NCBI RefSeq assembly: GCF_900093605.1
Contig: NZ_FLYE01000006.1
Span: 1 to 64,000 of the forward strand
Length of the DNA: 64,000 nt
Direction: 5' to 3'
Origin: Candidatus Terasakiella magnetica
GTDB taxonomy: Bacteria; Pseudomonadota; Alphaproteobacteria; Rhodospirillales; Terasakiellaceae
This document shows, piece by piece, positions 51,901 to 61,958 of this stretch (position 1 is the first letter of the stretch; the number at the start of each line of letters is the position of its first letter). The notes under the pieces were generated by a model, which saw only the letters and a list, made by a program, of their open reading frames with translations, was not told the DNA's origin and did no database searches. The position numbers and the translations under genes are program-made.

Positions 51901-54486
51901 ACCTCAAATGAAATTAGTGAGCTGTCTAATTTCATCAAAAATAAACACATTGCTAATGCTGAATGGTTACGCCAAGCAGCTCAAAACCTTGAAGAGATAC
52001 GAAATGGCATAGATGAGGTAAATGACAATGAGGAAATACCTGCTCTGTTAGGAAAACTCTTTAATGGTTATGAATTTAACCCTTTAGTTATTCATGCTGA
52101 ATTACAAGTCGCAAGTTCACTAGTCAGAAGCCTTCCAGAAAACCAAAGCATTATTCAAGAAGCTATTAAAAAGAACAATTATATAGAACTTCGAGAGCAG
52201 CTAGAACAGTTAGTGGATCTTGATGCAAAGTCATATGGTGCTCTTTTAAAGGTATCTGAGCTTTCAGGAATCAAAATAGATGATTTCTTTAAAGGTGCCC
52301 ATCACGAAACGGCACAATTCTTAAACCTTGCTTCAAATGATAGAGAAGGATTAATCACACATTCTAACCTTCATTCGAACATTGAAAAATTAAGAGAAAG
52401 AAAATACGGCATTGTTATTGATCAGCTTCTTGATAATGAAAAAGGTTTAGAAAACTTAGCAAAAACAGTGGAAGCAATCGTTGTACGCTCTATGGCAAAA
52501 AGCGTTTATTCTTCTTATGGAGATGTTCTGTCGCAGTTTAATGGATCTAAGCTGGATACTTTACGATCACGAATTGCAAAAATTGATAGAGAAATCATTC
52601 AGTTATCCAAACAACACCTTAGAAATAAGATTTTCAAGTCTTCCTATCCTCCTATGGGTAATGGGACAGGTAGAAAATCAACTTGGACGGAATATTCCTT
52701 AATCCATAACGAAATCAATAAAACTAGAAGATACGTTCCTGTAAGAGACTTAACAAGAAGGGCTGGAAAGTCTCTTCTTGAACTTAAACCTTGTTGGATG
52801 ATGTCACCTCTAGCTGTTGCTCAGTACATTCAACAGGGAGCCATTGATTTTGATCTTGTTATTATTGACGAAGCGTCCCAAATGACACCTGAAGATGCTG
52901 TAGGGGCGATCCTTCGAGGTAAAAAAGCAATGGTGGTAGGCGATACAAATCAATTACCTCCAACAAGTTTTTTCCATAAAATATTTGAAGATGAAGATGC
53001 TGATGAAGATGAAAGCGTCACTGAAGAATCAATTCTTGAAATGGCAAATTCTGCATTCCGACCCGCTCGTCGATTACGTTGGCACTACCGTTCAAGACAC
53101 TCTGGCCTTATCGCTTTTTCTAACCATCACATATATAACGACGATCTAGTCGTCTTTCCTTCAGCATCAGAAGATGCCGTCAATATGGGAGTGAAACTCG
53201 TATCAATTGAAGGCAGATATTCTGCTGGTACAAACGCAGACGAAGCCAAAACAATGGTCGATCATATCATCAACTTTATGAGGCATTCCCAGGAACGCTC
53301 ACTAGGTGTGGTAACACTTAACCAAAAGCAAAGAGATTTAATCCAAGAAGAGCTCGAATATGCTTTGAAGGATGATGTTAAAGCCTCACGATATATTGAT
53401 AAATGGGAAGAGAAGAACGACGGCTTAGAATCTTTCTTCATTAAAAACCTTGAAAATGTTCAAGGTGATGAAAGAGATGTAATTTTCATTGGAACAGTAT
53501 ATGGACCTGAAAAAGTTGGTGGCCCTGTTATGCAGCGTTTTGGCCCTATCAACGGTGTTGCAGGTAAAAGACGGTTGAACGTACTATTTTCTCGAGCCAA
53601 AGAACAGATAGTTACGTTCTCTTCGATGAAGAGCACAGACATAAAAGCTGAAGAGGACGGTAATCAAGGCGTTTATATGCTTAAACGTTGGCTTGAATAC
53701 TCCGCTACAGGGATACTACACGCAGGTAGTCAAACCAATAAAGAACCTGATTCAGACTTTGAAGTTCACGTCATTGAACAATTAAAATCTATAGGTTGCG
53801 AACCTAGCCCACAAGTTGGTGTCGCTGGTTACTTTATTGATATTGGAGTAAAACATCCAGAGTGGCCACACGGTTTCATTATGGGCGTTGAGTGTGATGG
53901 AGCTACTTATCACTCGTCAAAATCTGCTCGCGATCGAGACCGCCTAAGACAGGAGGTGCTTGAAGGACTGGGTTGGCACTTCCACAGAATTTGGTCAACG
54001 GACTGGTTTAGTGACCCCCAATCTGAAGTAAACAAACTTAGAGAAGCCGTCGAACGACGTCTAAAAGAACTAAAAGCCAGTGAGGAAAACTTTCAAAGTT
54101 CCCCATCATCAATGGCTAATGAAATTCGGGTTCCCCAGCAAAAGACCCCAAGCTTCAAAAAAGTCACATCCCACAAAAGTAGTCCTATAGTTTCTCAAAT
54201 TGAGAACCGTCAGGTCCCACAGAAACCCACTACTCCTAATCCGGTCAAAGATGATGGAAGTGTGAAGGTCGGGGATAGAGTCTTAGTTAAATACCTTGAG
54301 GGAACCCAAAGTGAACTTGAAATTACTTTAAGTGATAAAGAAAACATTCCTTCTAAAAGGATCGTTCACATCGACGAACCACTAGGCGAAGCAGTTCTCG
54401 GTGCAATAGAAGGAGAAGAAATTGAAGTCTGGATTGGTGGGCAAGAAAGAAAAGCCCGTGTTGAAAAAATTACAAACCGGAGCTAA
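48994..54486 (+). CDS. DUF4011/SF1 helicase/Vsr-like protein (Hhe-type defence)
   Basis: Start set at 48994, with GGGGG upstream; a TTG frame begins 7 codons earlier. The 1830-residue protein has an N-terminal DUF4011 region (RPKLLDLSRRNPLLSTRF), an SF1 helicase with Walker A GPPGSGKSQT near residue 402 and Walker B VIIDEASQM near 1291, and a long coiled-coil-rich middle. A Vsr/DUF559-like nuclease lies near 1600-1680 (GVECDGATYHSSKSARDRDRLR), and a GreA-like C-terminal domain at about 1755-1828. The DUF4011-helicase-Vsr order is that of the Hhe antiphage protein. It is the first gene of a seven-gene operon, with 9 bases to hsdR. Confidence 0.88.
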   Translation: MPDGDQNKKEELSALIRSKIENLRPKLLDLSRRNPLLSTRFSTRSNAIVRVVDELPGYLFDDLSLGKSMRLAPLPPLEDDPKDEQTREFQNALSDARLTDEVYIAFLENIDQNSDTYIEDNFRSERELKDRVRETLNMPARQTSSDLSLSQHALNNGISPSYELPKPTYEHEDGRHTDSDIQTLLLPDILERRMNALMTKCRTWVQETGINVLHIAFGFLEWSEANAGKTSYSPLVLLPVELKRNKTKEGLEFWINSLGDAAEINTVLAEKLRLDFGVELPELDGKTIEDYLKEIAELSPKNLGWRVRRQVAVGVFPSARMAMYNDLDTGTGRFDNHNVIAELFGGTPVQAGESPFGEEYEVDAPHIEKKVPYLVRDADSSQFSAIVDVVDGKNLAVEGPPGSGKSQTIVNTIAAALADGKKVLFVAEKMAALDVVKSRLEAVGLGEFLLSLQANRSTKEQVISSLRDRVEMEVGDTPNNYDSKIAEFRKIRSEISSYIDVIATEYEDTELTVHDILGKCIFTNETLRSLPKQLQSISFKNVEKFTPEKLEEIYEICKQIEDAWKTTSKVADYWQGTTIKDIDPFKTEELLEHSKTAAQHFEALSKAREGLSQFGVSSTVGTQQANEIKDIISGISDEIAEIDFHLLSKIANEQILTSLNNFIEKCQNIQSQLETLNTQIDEPLFSSRLENLKTLAALADKISAPGLSTEQIQKVREENEAQKNAYVTLCNFLEPISKLIPESKDWILNSIIKACDIVSSTEKETLSLRNKTFADPSVASVFEKGFERTNELRVQAKRLEQNISINTLPSYSEISDHAAVISSGGFFSFLSSDYRRSKRFFLSHAKEKSFDRKKAGRTLTELAEWVSKKDKLEKDHQLIGLFGVRYAGLETDFESIAKVFDFYKRVEESLVGAEHINLRKFLKEGDLDILLSLPKVEASNPIRDNIDTTYFDAEAKLKNLDIKLSDFDETSNEISELSNFIKNKHIANAEWLRQAAQNLEEIRNGIDEVNDNEEIPALLGKLFNGYEFNPLVIHAELQVASSLVRSLPENQSIIQEAIKKNNYIELREQLEQLVDLDAKSYGALLKVSELSGIKIDDFFKGAHHETAQFLNLASNDREGLITHSNLHSNIEKLRERKYGIVIDQLLDNEKGLENLAKTVEAIVVRSMAKSVYSSYGDVLSQFNGSKLDTLRSRIAKIDREIIQLSKQHLRNKIFKSSYPPMGNGTGRKSTWTEYSLIHNEINKTRRYVPVRDLTRRAGKSLLELKPCWMMSPLAVAQYIQQGAIDFDLVIIDEASQMTPEDAVGAILRGKKAMVVGDTNQLPPTSFFHKIFEDEDADEDESVTEESILEMANSAFRPARRLRWHYRSRHSGLIAFSNHHIYNDDLVVFPSASEDAVNMGVKLVSIEGRYSAGTNADEAKTMVDHIINFMRHSQERSLGVVTLNQKQRDLIQEELEYALKDDVKASRYIDKWEEKNDGLESFFIKNLENVQGDERDVIFIGTVYGPEKVGGPVMQRFGPINGVAGKRRLNVLFSRAKEQIVTFSSMKSTDIKAEEDGNQGVYMLKRWLEYSATGILHAGSQTNKEPDSDFEVHVIEQLKSIGCEPSPQVGVAGYFIDIGVKHPEWPHGFIMGVECDGATYHSSKSARDRDRLRQEVLEGLGWHFHRIWSTDWFSDPQSEVNKLREAVERRLKELKASEENFQSSPSSMANEIRVPQQKTPSFKKVTSHKSSPIVSQIENRQVPQKPTTPNPVKDDGSVKVGDRVLVKYLEGTQSELEITLSDKENIPSKRIVHIDEPLGEAVLGAIEGEEIEVWIGGQERKARVEKITNRS

Positions 54487-54495
54487 ATAAGCGAA

Positions 54496-56865
54496 ATGAA
54501 ACTATCCGAAACAGATGTGAAGACAAAGTTCATCACACCTGCGATCAAAAAAGCTGGATGGGATATCCATTCCCAAATGAGGGAAGAAGTCACCTTTACA
54601 GCAGGCCGTATCATTGTTCGTGGAAAAATGACAGCTCGTGGGAAAACCAAAAGAGCTGATTACATTCTCTATTACAAACCCAATATTCCCCTGGCAATTG
54701 TAGAAGCCAAAGACAACAAGCACACCATTGGTTCTGGTATGCAGCAGGCTTTGGAATATTCAGAAATGTTGGATATCCCATTTATCTTTTCGTCAAATGG
54801 TGATGGTTTCCTGTTTCATGATAAATCAGGAACATCAGATAAAGTTGAAACTGAAATCCCGATGGATGAATTTCCATCCCCAGATCAATTGTGGGCTAAA
54901 TACAAACAATACAAAGGATTGAGTGAAGACTCTTCTGAAATAGTTGCCCAGGATTATTATGATGATGGTTCTGGGAAAGCTCCCAGGTATTATCAATACA
55001 TTGCAATTAACAGAACTATTGAAGCTATTGCAAAAGGCCAGGACCGTATTCTGCTTGTTATGGCGACTGGTACTGGCAAAACATATACAGCATTTCAGAT
55101 AATCTGGAGATTATGGAAAGCCCGTAAAAAGAAACGTATCCTGTTTCTTGCTGATAGAAACATCTTGGTAGACCAAACAAAACAACAGGACTTTGCACCA
55201 TTTGGTGACAAGATGACAAAGATTCAGAACCGCACAGCAGATAAATCATATGAAATTTACCTTTCACTTTATCAAGCTGTTACAGGAACTGAAGAAAGCC
55301 AAAATATTTACAAGCAGTTCTCACCAGACTTCTTTGATTTAATTGTAATTGATGAGTGTCACAGAGGAAGTGCATCAGAAGCATCTGCCTGGAAGAAGAT
55401 TCTAGATTATTTCTCCAGTGCAACTCATATCGGCTTAACAGCTACGCCAAAGGAAACGAATGATGTCTCAAATATCGCTTACTTTGGAGACCCAGTTTAT
55501 TCCTATTCTCTGAAGCAAGGTATTAATGATGGTTTCCTTGCTCCATATAAGGTTGTCAGAATTGATTTTGATAAAGATCTTGAAGGCTACAGGCCAGAGA
55601 AAGGAAAGACTGATAAATACGGACAATTAATTGATGACCGTATTTACAATCAACGTGACTTTGATAGAAATCTGGTAATTGAGCAAAGAACCGAATTAGT
55701 AGCTCAAAAAGTTGCTGAATTTCTCAAGCAAACAAATCCATATGATAAAACCATCATCTTCTGTGAAGATATCGATCATGCAGAACGAATGAGACAGGCT
55801 ATTACAAACTGTCTTCCTGAACTGGTTAATGAAAATCATCGTTATGTAATGAGAATTACTGGGGATAATGAAGAAGGTAAGGCTGAGCTGGATAATTTTA
55901 TTAATCCAGAGTCTCGTTATCCTGTAATTGCAACCACTTCAAAGTTGATGACTACTGGTGTTGATGCAAAGACATGTAAGTTAATTGTCCTAGACCAACG
56001 TATCCAATCAATGACTGAGTTTAAGCAAATCATTGGTCGAGGAACCCGTGTAAATGAAGAGTATGGGAAGAAATATTTCACCATTCTCGATTTTAAAAAA
56101 GCCACAGAATTATTTGCAGACCCTGATTTCGATGGTGAACCAGTACAAGTATTTGAGCCAGGAACTGGGCCTGATGACAATGTAATACCTGAAGATGAAG
56201 GCACTGAGGAAGGCACCGTTATTGATAATGGTGAGGAAGTTCCTGTAACAGATATCACCTGGGATGATGATGAAGACGATGAAAAAGGCAGGACTAAATT
56301 TTACATTAATGATGTAGAAGTCGATATCCTTTCAAAACGTGTTCAATATTTAGATGCAGATGGAAAACTAATTACTGAGTCACTTCAGGATTACGCAAAA
56401 AATAATGTGCAAAAAACTTATGCTTCCCTTGATGATTTCCTAAGACGTTGGAATGAAGCAGATAAGAAGTCAGCTATTGTTGATGAGCTTGCAGAACAAG
56501 GTATTCCCCTGGAAGCACTGCGAGAAGAAGTTAAGAATGGTGATGCATACGGGGTTTTCGACTTAATTTGCCACGTAGCCTATGGTCAACCTCCATTAAC
56601 CAGGAAAGAACGTGCTGAAAACGTCAAAAAGCGTAATTATTTTGCTAAATATGAGGACAAAGCAAAGGCAGTTCTAGAAGGATTGCTGGATAAATATGCT
56701 GATGAAGGTTTAACCACCCTGGAAGACAAGAAAGTTCTTAAACTTGCTCCATTGAATTCTTATGGAACACCAATTGAGATTGTGAAAAATGTATTTGGTG
56801 GTAAAAAACCATATGAAGAAGCCATTCTCGAATTAGAGAACGAAATTTTCAAGCAAGCTAATTAA
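54496..56865 (+). CDS. hsdR: Type I restriction subunit R (HsdR)
   Basis: A 789-residue motor and nuclease subunit of the shorter, EcoEI-like type. The N-terminal nuclease has Asp55 and Glu70-x-Lys72 (VEAK). The SF2 translocase starts with Walker A ATGTGKT near residue 190 and has a DECHRGS box and the GRGTRVNEE motif VI. A coupling region follows an acidic insert ([24 protein letters not shown]). It cleaves DNA that lacks the methylation of the modification unit. It lies 9 bases after the helicase gene and 41 before hsdM. Confidence 0.95.
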   Translation: MKLSETDVKTKFITPAIKKAGWDIHSQMREEVTFTAGRIIVRGKMTARGKTKRADYILYYKPNIPLAIVEAKDNKHTIGSGMQQALEYSEMLDIPFIFSSNGDGFLFHDKSGTSDKVETEIPMDEFPSPDQLWAKYKQYKGLSEDSSEIVAQDYYDDGSGKAPRYYQYIAINRTIEAIAKGQDRILLVMATGTGKTYTAFQIIWRLWKARKKKRILFLADRNILVDQTKQQDFAPFGDKMTKIQNRTADKSYEIYLSLYQAVTGTEESQNIYKQFSPDFFDLIVIDECHRGSASEASAWKKILDYFSSATHIGLTATPKETNDVSNIAYFGDPVYSYSLKQGINDGFLAPYKVVRIDFDKDLEGYRPEKGKTDKYGQLIDDRIYNQRDFDRNLVIEQRTELVAQKVAEFLKQTNPYDKTIIFCEDIDHAERMRQAITNCLPELVNENHRYVMRITGDNEEGKAELDNFINPESRYPVIATTSKLMTTGVDAKTCKLIVLDQRIQSMTEFKQIIGRGTRVNEEYGKKYFTILDFKKATELFADPDFDGEPVQVFEPGTGPDDNVIPEDEGTEEGTVIDNGEEVPVTDITWDDDEDDEKGRTKFYINDVEVDILSKRVQYLDADGKLITESLQDYAKNNVQKTYASLDDFLRRWNEADKKSAIVDELAEQGIPLEALREEVKNGDAYGVFDLICHVAYGQPPLTRKERAENVKKRNYFAKYEDKAKAVLEGLLDKYADEGLTTLEDKKVLKLAPLNSYGTPIEIVKNVFGGKKPYEEAILELENEIFKQAN

Positions 56866-56906
56866 AACCTGACATACATGTCATCTAATTAAATAAGGAA
56901 TAAATA

Positions 56907-58358
56907 ATGAGCAACGTCTCAGGAATCATTAAATCCATTCAAGATATCATGCGTAAAGATGTTGGTGTTGATGGGGATGCTCAGCGTATTTCCCAGCTTG
57001 TATGGATGTTTTTCCTCAAGATTGTAGATGACAGGGAAGAAGAGCAAGAACTACTTGATGATGATTTTGTTTCTCCAATTCCTGAAGAACTTCGTTGGTG
57101 CAACTGGGCCAAAGATGAAGAAGGCATTACAGGGGACGGTTTACTGAATTTTGTAAACAATGATTTATTCCCACAATTAAAAGAACTTCCTGCATCTTCA
57201 GGAAAACAGGCGACTGTTATCAGAAATGTATTTGAAGATGCCTATAACTATATGAAGTCAGGTACGTTGATGAGACAGGTCATCAACAAAATTAATGAAA
57301 TTGATTTCAACAGCTCTGATGATAAGCACACTTTTGGTGATATTTACGAACAAATCCTTAAAGACCTTCAAAGTGCTGGTAATGCAGGTGAGTTCTATAC
57401 ACCCCGTGCTGTAACACAGTTTATGGTGGATATATTAGACCCAAAACTGGAAGAGAAGGTTCTCGACCCTGCTTGTGGTACAGGTGGTTTTCTTGCTTGC
57501 ACAATTGAGCATAAACGAAGCAAATACGAGAAGAGTGCAGAAGATAGAACAACCCTCCAGGACTCTATTTTTGGTGTTGAAAAGAAATCTCTTCCACACC
57601 TACTTGCCACAACAAATATGATTTTGCATGGCATTGATGTTCCAACCAATGTTCGCCATACAAATACACTTTCAAGACCCTTGGTGGATTACGGGCCATC
57701 AGATCGAGTTGATGTAATTCTTACAAACCCACCATTCGGTGGCACTGAAGAAGATGGTATTGAAAACAACTTCCCAGCATCTTTCAGAACCCGTGAAACA
57801 GCAGATTTATTCCTTGTTTTAATTGTTACCCTTCTCAAGGAAGGTGGTCGTGCAGGTGTTGTTCTTCCTGATGGAACTCTGTTTGGTGAAGGTATTAAAA
57901 CCCGTATTAAAGAGAAGCTCATGACTGAATGCAATTTACATACAATCGTCAGACTCCCTAATGGTGTGTTTAATCCATATACAAGCATTAAAACGAACCT
58001 GCTGTTCTTTACCAAAGGTGAGCCAACAAAAGATGTATGGTTCTATGAACACCCGTATCCAGCAGGCTATAAAAACTATTCTAAAACTAGACCTATGAAG
58101 GTTGAAGAGTTCGCACCTGAGAAAGCCTGGTGGGATAATAGGGAAGAAAATGACCAAGCTTGGAAAGTCTCATTTGAAGACATAAAAGCCAATAACTTCA
58201 ATCTGGATATCAAGAACCCGAATATTCAGGATGCAACACATATGGCCCCTGCTGATTTATTGGAGAAATTCAATAAGAACCAGGAAGAGATGCATAAAAC
58301 CCAAAACCAATTAAAATCCATTCTTTCTGAAGCTCTCAATCGTTTGGCTGGAGAGTAA
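56907..58358 (+). CDS. hsdM: Type I modification subunit M (HsdM)
   Basis: A 483-residue adenine methyltransferase. The helical N-terminal domain (about 1-135) is followed by the catalytic core with AdoMet-binding DPACGTGGF (residues 187-195) and catalytic NPPFGG (274-279). It methylates adenine in the recognition site chosen by HsdS and protects the element and the host. It ends 2 bases before hsdS. Confidence 0.97.
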   Translation: MSNVSGIIKSIQDIMRKDVGVDGDAQRISQLVWMFFLKIVDDREEEQELLDDDFVSPIPEELRWCNWAKDEEGITGDGLLNFVNNDLFPQLKELPASSGKQATVIRNVFEDAYNYMKSGTLMRQVINKINEIDFNSSDDKHTFGDIYEQILKDLQSAGNAGEFYTPRAVTQFMVDILDPKLEEKVLDPACGTGGFLACTIEHKRSKYEKSAEDRTTLQDSIFGVEKKSLPHLLATTNMILHGIDVPTNVRHTNTLSRPLVDYGPSDRVDVILTNPPFGGTEEDGIENNFPASFRTRETADLFLVLIVTLLKEGGRAGVVLPDGTLFGEGIKTRIKEKLMTECNLHTIVRLPNGVFNPYTSIKTNLLFFTKGEPTKDVWFYEHPYPAGYKNYSKTRPMKVEEFAPEKAWWDNREENDQAWKVSFEDIKANNFNLDIKNPNIQDATHMAPADLLEKFNKNQEEMHKTQNQLKSILSEALNRLAGE

Positions 58359-58360
58359 TT

Positions 58361-60088
58361 ATGGATAAAGAAATCTTTCTAAATGAATTTGGTCATTTAG
58401 CCCAAGGGCCAGATGGAATTAAAAACCTTCGTGATTTGATTCTACAATTAGCCGTCCAGGGAAAGCTTGTAGAACAAGATTCAAATGATGAGCCTGCTAG
58501 TGTGCTTTTAGAGAAGGTTGAGAGTGATATTCAGGTAGCTTTAAAAGAGAAAACAATTAGGAAAAATAGGCTCTTTGATGTTGAAGATAGTCAATTCAAA
58601 GATTACATCCCTGAAAGTTGGCTTACACTAACTGTGTCACAAATTGTAAACGTTTTTAATGGTAATAGCGTTTCAGCATCTGATAAAAAATCAAAATATA
58701 CTAATGTGACCGAAGGGTATAATTACATCGCTACAAAAGATGTGGATTTTAAATCTCATCAGATTGATTACAATAATGGTATCAAGATTCCATTTGAAAC
58801 ACCTAAGTTCAAGATTGCCCCCAAAGGAGCTGTTTTGATTTGTGCTGAGGGTGGTAGTGCAGGCAAAAAACTGACGATTACAGATGAAAATATATGTTTT
58901 GGAAACAAGCTCTACGCAAGTGTTCCAATAACATCAGCAATTGATAATCGCTTTCTGTTTTATGTTTATAAATCCCCCTTATTTATCTTCCAGTTTCAAG
59001 AGGCAATGACAGGTATCATAGGTGGAATTTCACAAACAAGTTTCCTTGCCTTGTCAGTTCCTCTTCCTCCTCTTGCAGAACAAAAACACATTGCAGCCAA
59101 AGTAGATGAATTGATGGCTCTATGTGATGAGCTAGAAGCCTCTCAAGAAGCCCATAAATCTCTCAAAAAAGATTGTGTAGCCTCAAGCCTTCATCATCTC
59201 TCTGAAACATCTGAGAATGAAGAAATCAAAAGTAATTGGTCTATTGCTGAAGGAAACTTCAACAGTTGGTTTGATGACCTCGAAACAGTGAAGAACTTAA
59301 GGGCAACAATTCTTCAGTTGGCGGTACAGGGTAAACTTGTTGAACAAGATCCAAATGATGAGCCTGCAATTTTATTAAAACAAAAAGCTGAAATAGAGCT
59401 TGCAGCACTGGTTTCAGAAAAAAAAGTACGAGTTCAGAAAGGTATCTCACCATTTAATGAAGAAGGTTGGCCTGCTTCAAAATCACTTAATTCTATTTGG
59501 TGTAAGTATGGTGAAATTTCGGCAATATCATCAGGCGTGACTAAAGGACGAAAACTGGAAGGTAGAAAACTTATTACAGTTCCCTACTTGAGAGTCGCAA
59601 ACGTTCAAAGAGGATGGATTGATATCACTGTTCTAAAGGAAATCGAAATTCCTGCTGATGAGCTTGATAAATTCGCCCTTATGAAAGGTGATGTTTTACA
59701 AGTAGAGGGAGGCGATTGGGATAAAGTAGGGAGAGCTGTTGTGTGGGAAAATCCTGTTGCTCCTTGTGTCCACCAAAACCACATATTCAAAAGCCGTCCT
59801 TTAGGTGGCATTATTCCAAAATATGTAGAATTATTTATGAACTCACCAATGACGATGCAATATTTCCAAAGTTGCTCCAAACAAACGACAAATCTTGCCT
59901 CAATAAATAAAACACAACTATCAAACACTCCATTTTTACTTCCCCCTCTTGAAGAACAAAAACGAATTGTCGCCAAGGTAGATGAATTAATGGCTTTATG
60001 TGACCAATTAGAAAGCCAGATTCAATCTTCTGATGACTTAAATAAAGATCTAATGGCATCTTTAGTTCATCACATGTCGGCGGCTTAA
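58361..60088 (+). CDS. hsdS: Type I specificity subunit S (HsdS)
   Basis: A 575-residue specificity subunit. It has two halves, each with a target-recognition domain, and repeated conserved stretches: NLRDLILQLAVQGKLVEQD near residue 20 and NLRATILQLAVQGKLVEQD near 310, and LPPLAEQKHIAAKVDELMALCD near 237 and LPPLEEQKRIVAKVDELMALCD near 530. The latter are the coiled-coil spacers. Each target domain reads half of a split DNA sequence; the sites cannot be told from here. It is the last core gene of the Type I system. Confidence 0.95.
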   Translation: MDKEIFLNEFGHLAQGPDGIKNLRDLILQLAVQGKLVEQDSNDEPASVLLEKVESDIQVALKEKTIRKNRLFDVEDSQFKDYIPESWLTLTVSQIVNVFNGNSVSASDKKSKYTNVTEGYNYIATKDVDFKSHQIDYNNGIKIPFETPKFKIAPKGAVLICAEGGSAGKKLTITDENICFGNKLYASVPITSAIDNRFLFYVYKSPLFIFQFQEAMTGIIGGISQTSFLALSVPLPPLAEQKHIAAKVDELMALCDELEASQEAHKSLKKDCVASSLHHLSETSENEEIKSNWSIAEGNFNSWFDDLETVKNLRATILQLAVQGKLVEQDPNDEPAILLKQKAEIELAALVSEKKVRVQKGISPFNEEGWPASKSLNSIWCKYGEISAISSGVTKGRKLEGRKLITVPYLRVANVQRGWIDITVLKEIEIPADELDKFALMKGDVLQVEGGDWDKVGRAVVWENPVAPCVHQNHIFKSRPLGGIIPKYVELFMNSPMTMQYFQSCSKQTTNLASINKTQLSNTPFLLPPLEEQKRIVAKVDELMALCDQLESQIQSSDDLNKDLMASLVHHMSAA

Positions 60089-60092
60089 TTAA

Positions 60093-61355
60093 ATGAATGC
60101 AAATTCACATAAACAATCTTGGTGTGAGGTTGATAACCACCTAGAGTATGAAAAGTATTCAGATTTCAACGATTGGATTGATGAGGAAGCAGAGACCTCA
60201 TTTACTATTCCATCAGCTAAACTAGGAGACCTTTCTCAAAAAAGCAAAGCTCTCTTTACTGGCGATAGAGCTATGTACAATCAGGTTTTTGAACAGTTTA
60301 GAGCTAAGGAGATTGATGAAACCTTCGCTTCCCTTGGTGATGAAGGGCATTGGTCTGACAAAAATAAGTCACGCTTCAATCAATTGATATCAGCACTTTC
60401 TCAAGGAGACATCGTTCCGTTTGTAGGAGCTGGATTATCTTCAGGGTGTGGTTTTCCAACTTGGAAAGAACATTTAATTCGCCAAGGTAAAATTGCAGGG
60501 ATGCCAGAGGTGGATTTAAAACGGCTTCTCCAAGAAGGACAGTATGAAGCCATCATTGCAGAAATCACCAATATTCATGGGAAAGATGGTTTTAAACAGC
60601 ATATCATGGATGATTTCTTTGAAGGTGAACATCAACCTTCTGAAACAATGTTGTTAATTGCAGAGATTAGCAAAGGCATGGTTGTAACAACCAACTATGA
60701 CCACATGCTTGAAGTAGCTTTAAAAGAAAAAAGTATTGAGAAATTTACATCACATGTTGGTAATTGTGATTCTAAAGAGTTCTTTAAAATTTTGATGGAT
60801 GACCTACCTGCTCTTCTAAAGTTACATGGTGATGTTTCTCAGCCTAGAGGCTGTATCTTAGGAGAAGAGGATTATGATATCGCATATGGTGAAACTGCTG
60901 TCGATATGAACCTGAACCTTCCCAAAAATCTGATAAATCTTCATCAATCCAGAAGTCTATTGTTTGTAGGATGTAGCTTGGCTAATGACAGAACCATGCA
61001 CGTTTTTTTCCAAGAGAAGAAACGCAGGGATGAAGCAGGTGAAGGTTTAGATGAGAAACACCATTTTGCTATTGTCCCATTACCAAAAGAAGAAGCTGAT
61101 ATCATAGAGAGAGAAAAATTCTTGTTAGCTCATGGGATAAGACCAATTTGGTTTCCTGATGGGGATTTTAGTTTTATTGAAAAGATTCTTTCAAGATGTT
61201 TGCTGGAATTACAATATAGAGGAATTTCAATTGAAAGAATGAGGGATAAGCAAAGACAAATTGTTGAAGAAAGTATGCCTAAACTCAATTTGTCTACATT
61301 TGCAGAAGCTTCTGCAAAATTCCTAGAGCCATTTCTATATAAGTTTGTTCTGTAA
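60093..61355 (+). CDS. SIR2-like domain protein
   Basis: A 420-residue protein. After a polar N-terminal region (about 1-95), a SIR2_2-type NAD-binding fold starts with IVPFVGAGLSSGCGF (108-121), TTNYDHML near 199 and KLHGD near 243, and later LLFVGCSLAND. The Asn and His of the catalytic site are present. SIR2 domains of this kind deplete NAD in several defence systems. It is in the operon 4 bases after hsdS, so it may act when restriction fails. Confidence 0.88.
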   Translation: MNANSHKQSWCEVDNHLEYEKYSDFNDWIDEEAETSFTIPSAKLGDLSQKSKALFTGDRAMYNQVFEQFRAKEIDETFASLGDEGHWSDKNKSRFNQLISALSQGDIVPFVGAGLSSGCGFPTWKEHLIRQGKIAGMPEVDLKRLLQEGQYEAIIAEITNIHGKDGFKQHIMDDFFEGEHQPSETMLLIAEISKGMVVTTNYDHMLEVALKEKSIEKFTSHVGNCDSKEFFKILMDDLPALLKLHGDVSQPRGCILGEEDYDIAYGETAVDMNLNLPKNLINLHQSRSLLFVGCSLANDRTMHVFFQEKKRRDEAGEGLDEKHHFAIVPLPKEEADIIEREKFLLAHGIRPIWFPDGDFSFIEKILSRCLLELQYRGISIERMRDKQRQIVEESMPKLNLSTFAEASAKFLEPFLYKFVL

Positions 61356-61375
61356 TTATCAGAGGAGAAAATCTG

Positions 61376-61954
61376 ATGGATGAGGATGCTTCTGATGATG
61401 TCACACAGCTAATGAAAAAATATAAGCTCACCCCCCTTGAAGCCATGCGAGGGCAAAAAGGTGAAAAAGAATTAAAGACGATTCTTGATCGTCGTGAAGT
61501 TGGGAAAACGAGTCATCAATGGAAAGAGAAAGATTTTTCTTCATTAAACCCGTTTGATTTTTCTTGGGATTTAAATCCAGATAATTTTCATTATGCTCAG
61601 GATGGTGTGTCAGAAGCTGATTTTAAAAAGAAGTTTCCTGATTGCCAAATTGCTTATGCCGACACTGTTGAGATTGCTGATAATTTGTTCAAACATAGTA
61701 CTAGAGGGGGGCAGAAACCTTGGGAAGGCAATTATGCCAGCTCTACGGCAAATATAATTGATAGATGTTATCGAAATTGGCCTATTACGCCACCTCAATT
61801 TCATTTACATAATCATGAGATCATTATTTCTGGAGGCCATCATAGATTTCATATCGCTCTAGAAAAAGGTGATGTAAGGATCCCTTTTATTTATGAAACA
61901 GCTCATAAGAACGATTTTGTTTCGCTCTTAAAAAGTTTCAATGAAAGTAAATAA
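61376..61954 (+). CDS. ParB/sulfiredoxin-like fold protein
   Basis: A 192-residue protein. The C-terminal half has ISGGHHRFHIALEKGDVRIPFIY, which resembles the nucleotide-binding box of ParB/sulfiredoxin-like domains (GHHR). The N-terminal 80 residues (LTPLEAMRGQKGEKELKTI) are helical. It could bind or hydrolyse a nucleotide, and its exact role is not known. It is 20 bases downstream of the SIR2 gene. Confidence 0.6.
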   Translation: MDEDASDDVTQLMKKYKLTPLEAMRGQKGEKELKTILDRREVGKTSHQWKEKDFSSLNPFDFSWDLNPDNFHYAQDGVSEADFKKKFPDCQIAYADTVEIADNLFKHSTRGGQKPWEGNYASSTANIIDRCYRNWPITPPQFHLHNHEIIISGGHHRFHIALEKGDVRIPFIYETAHKNDFVSLLKSFNESK

Positions 61955-61958
61955 CTGA

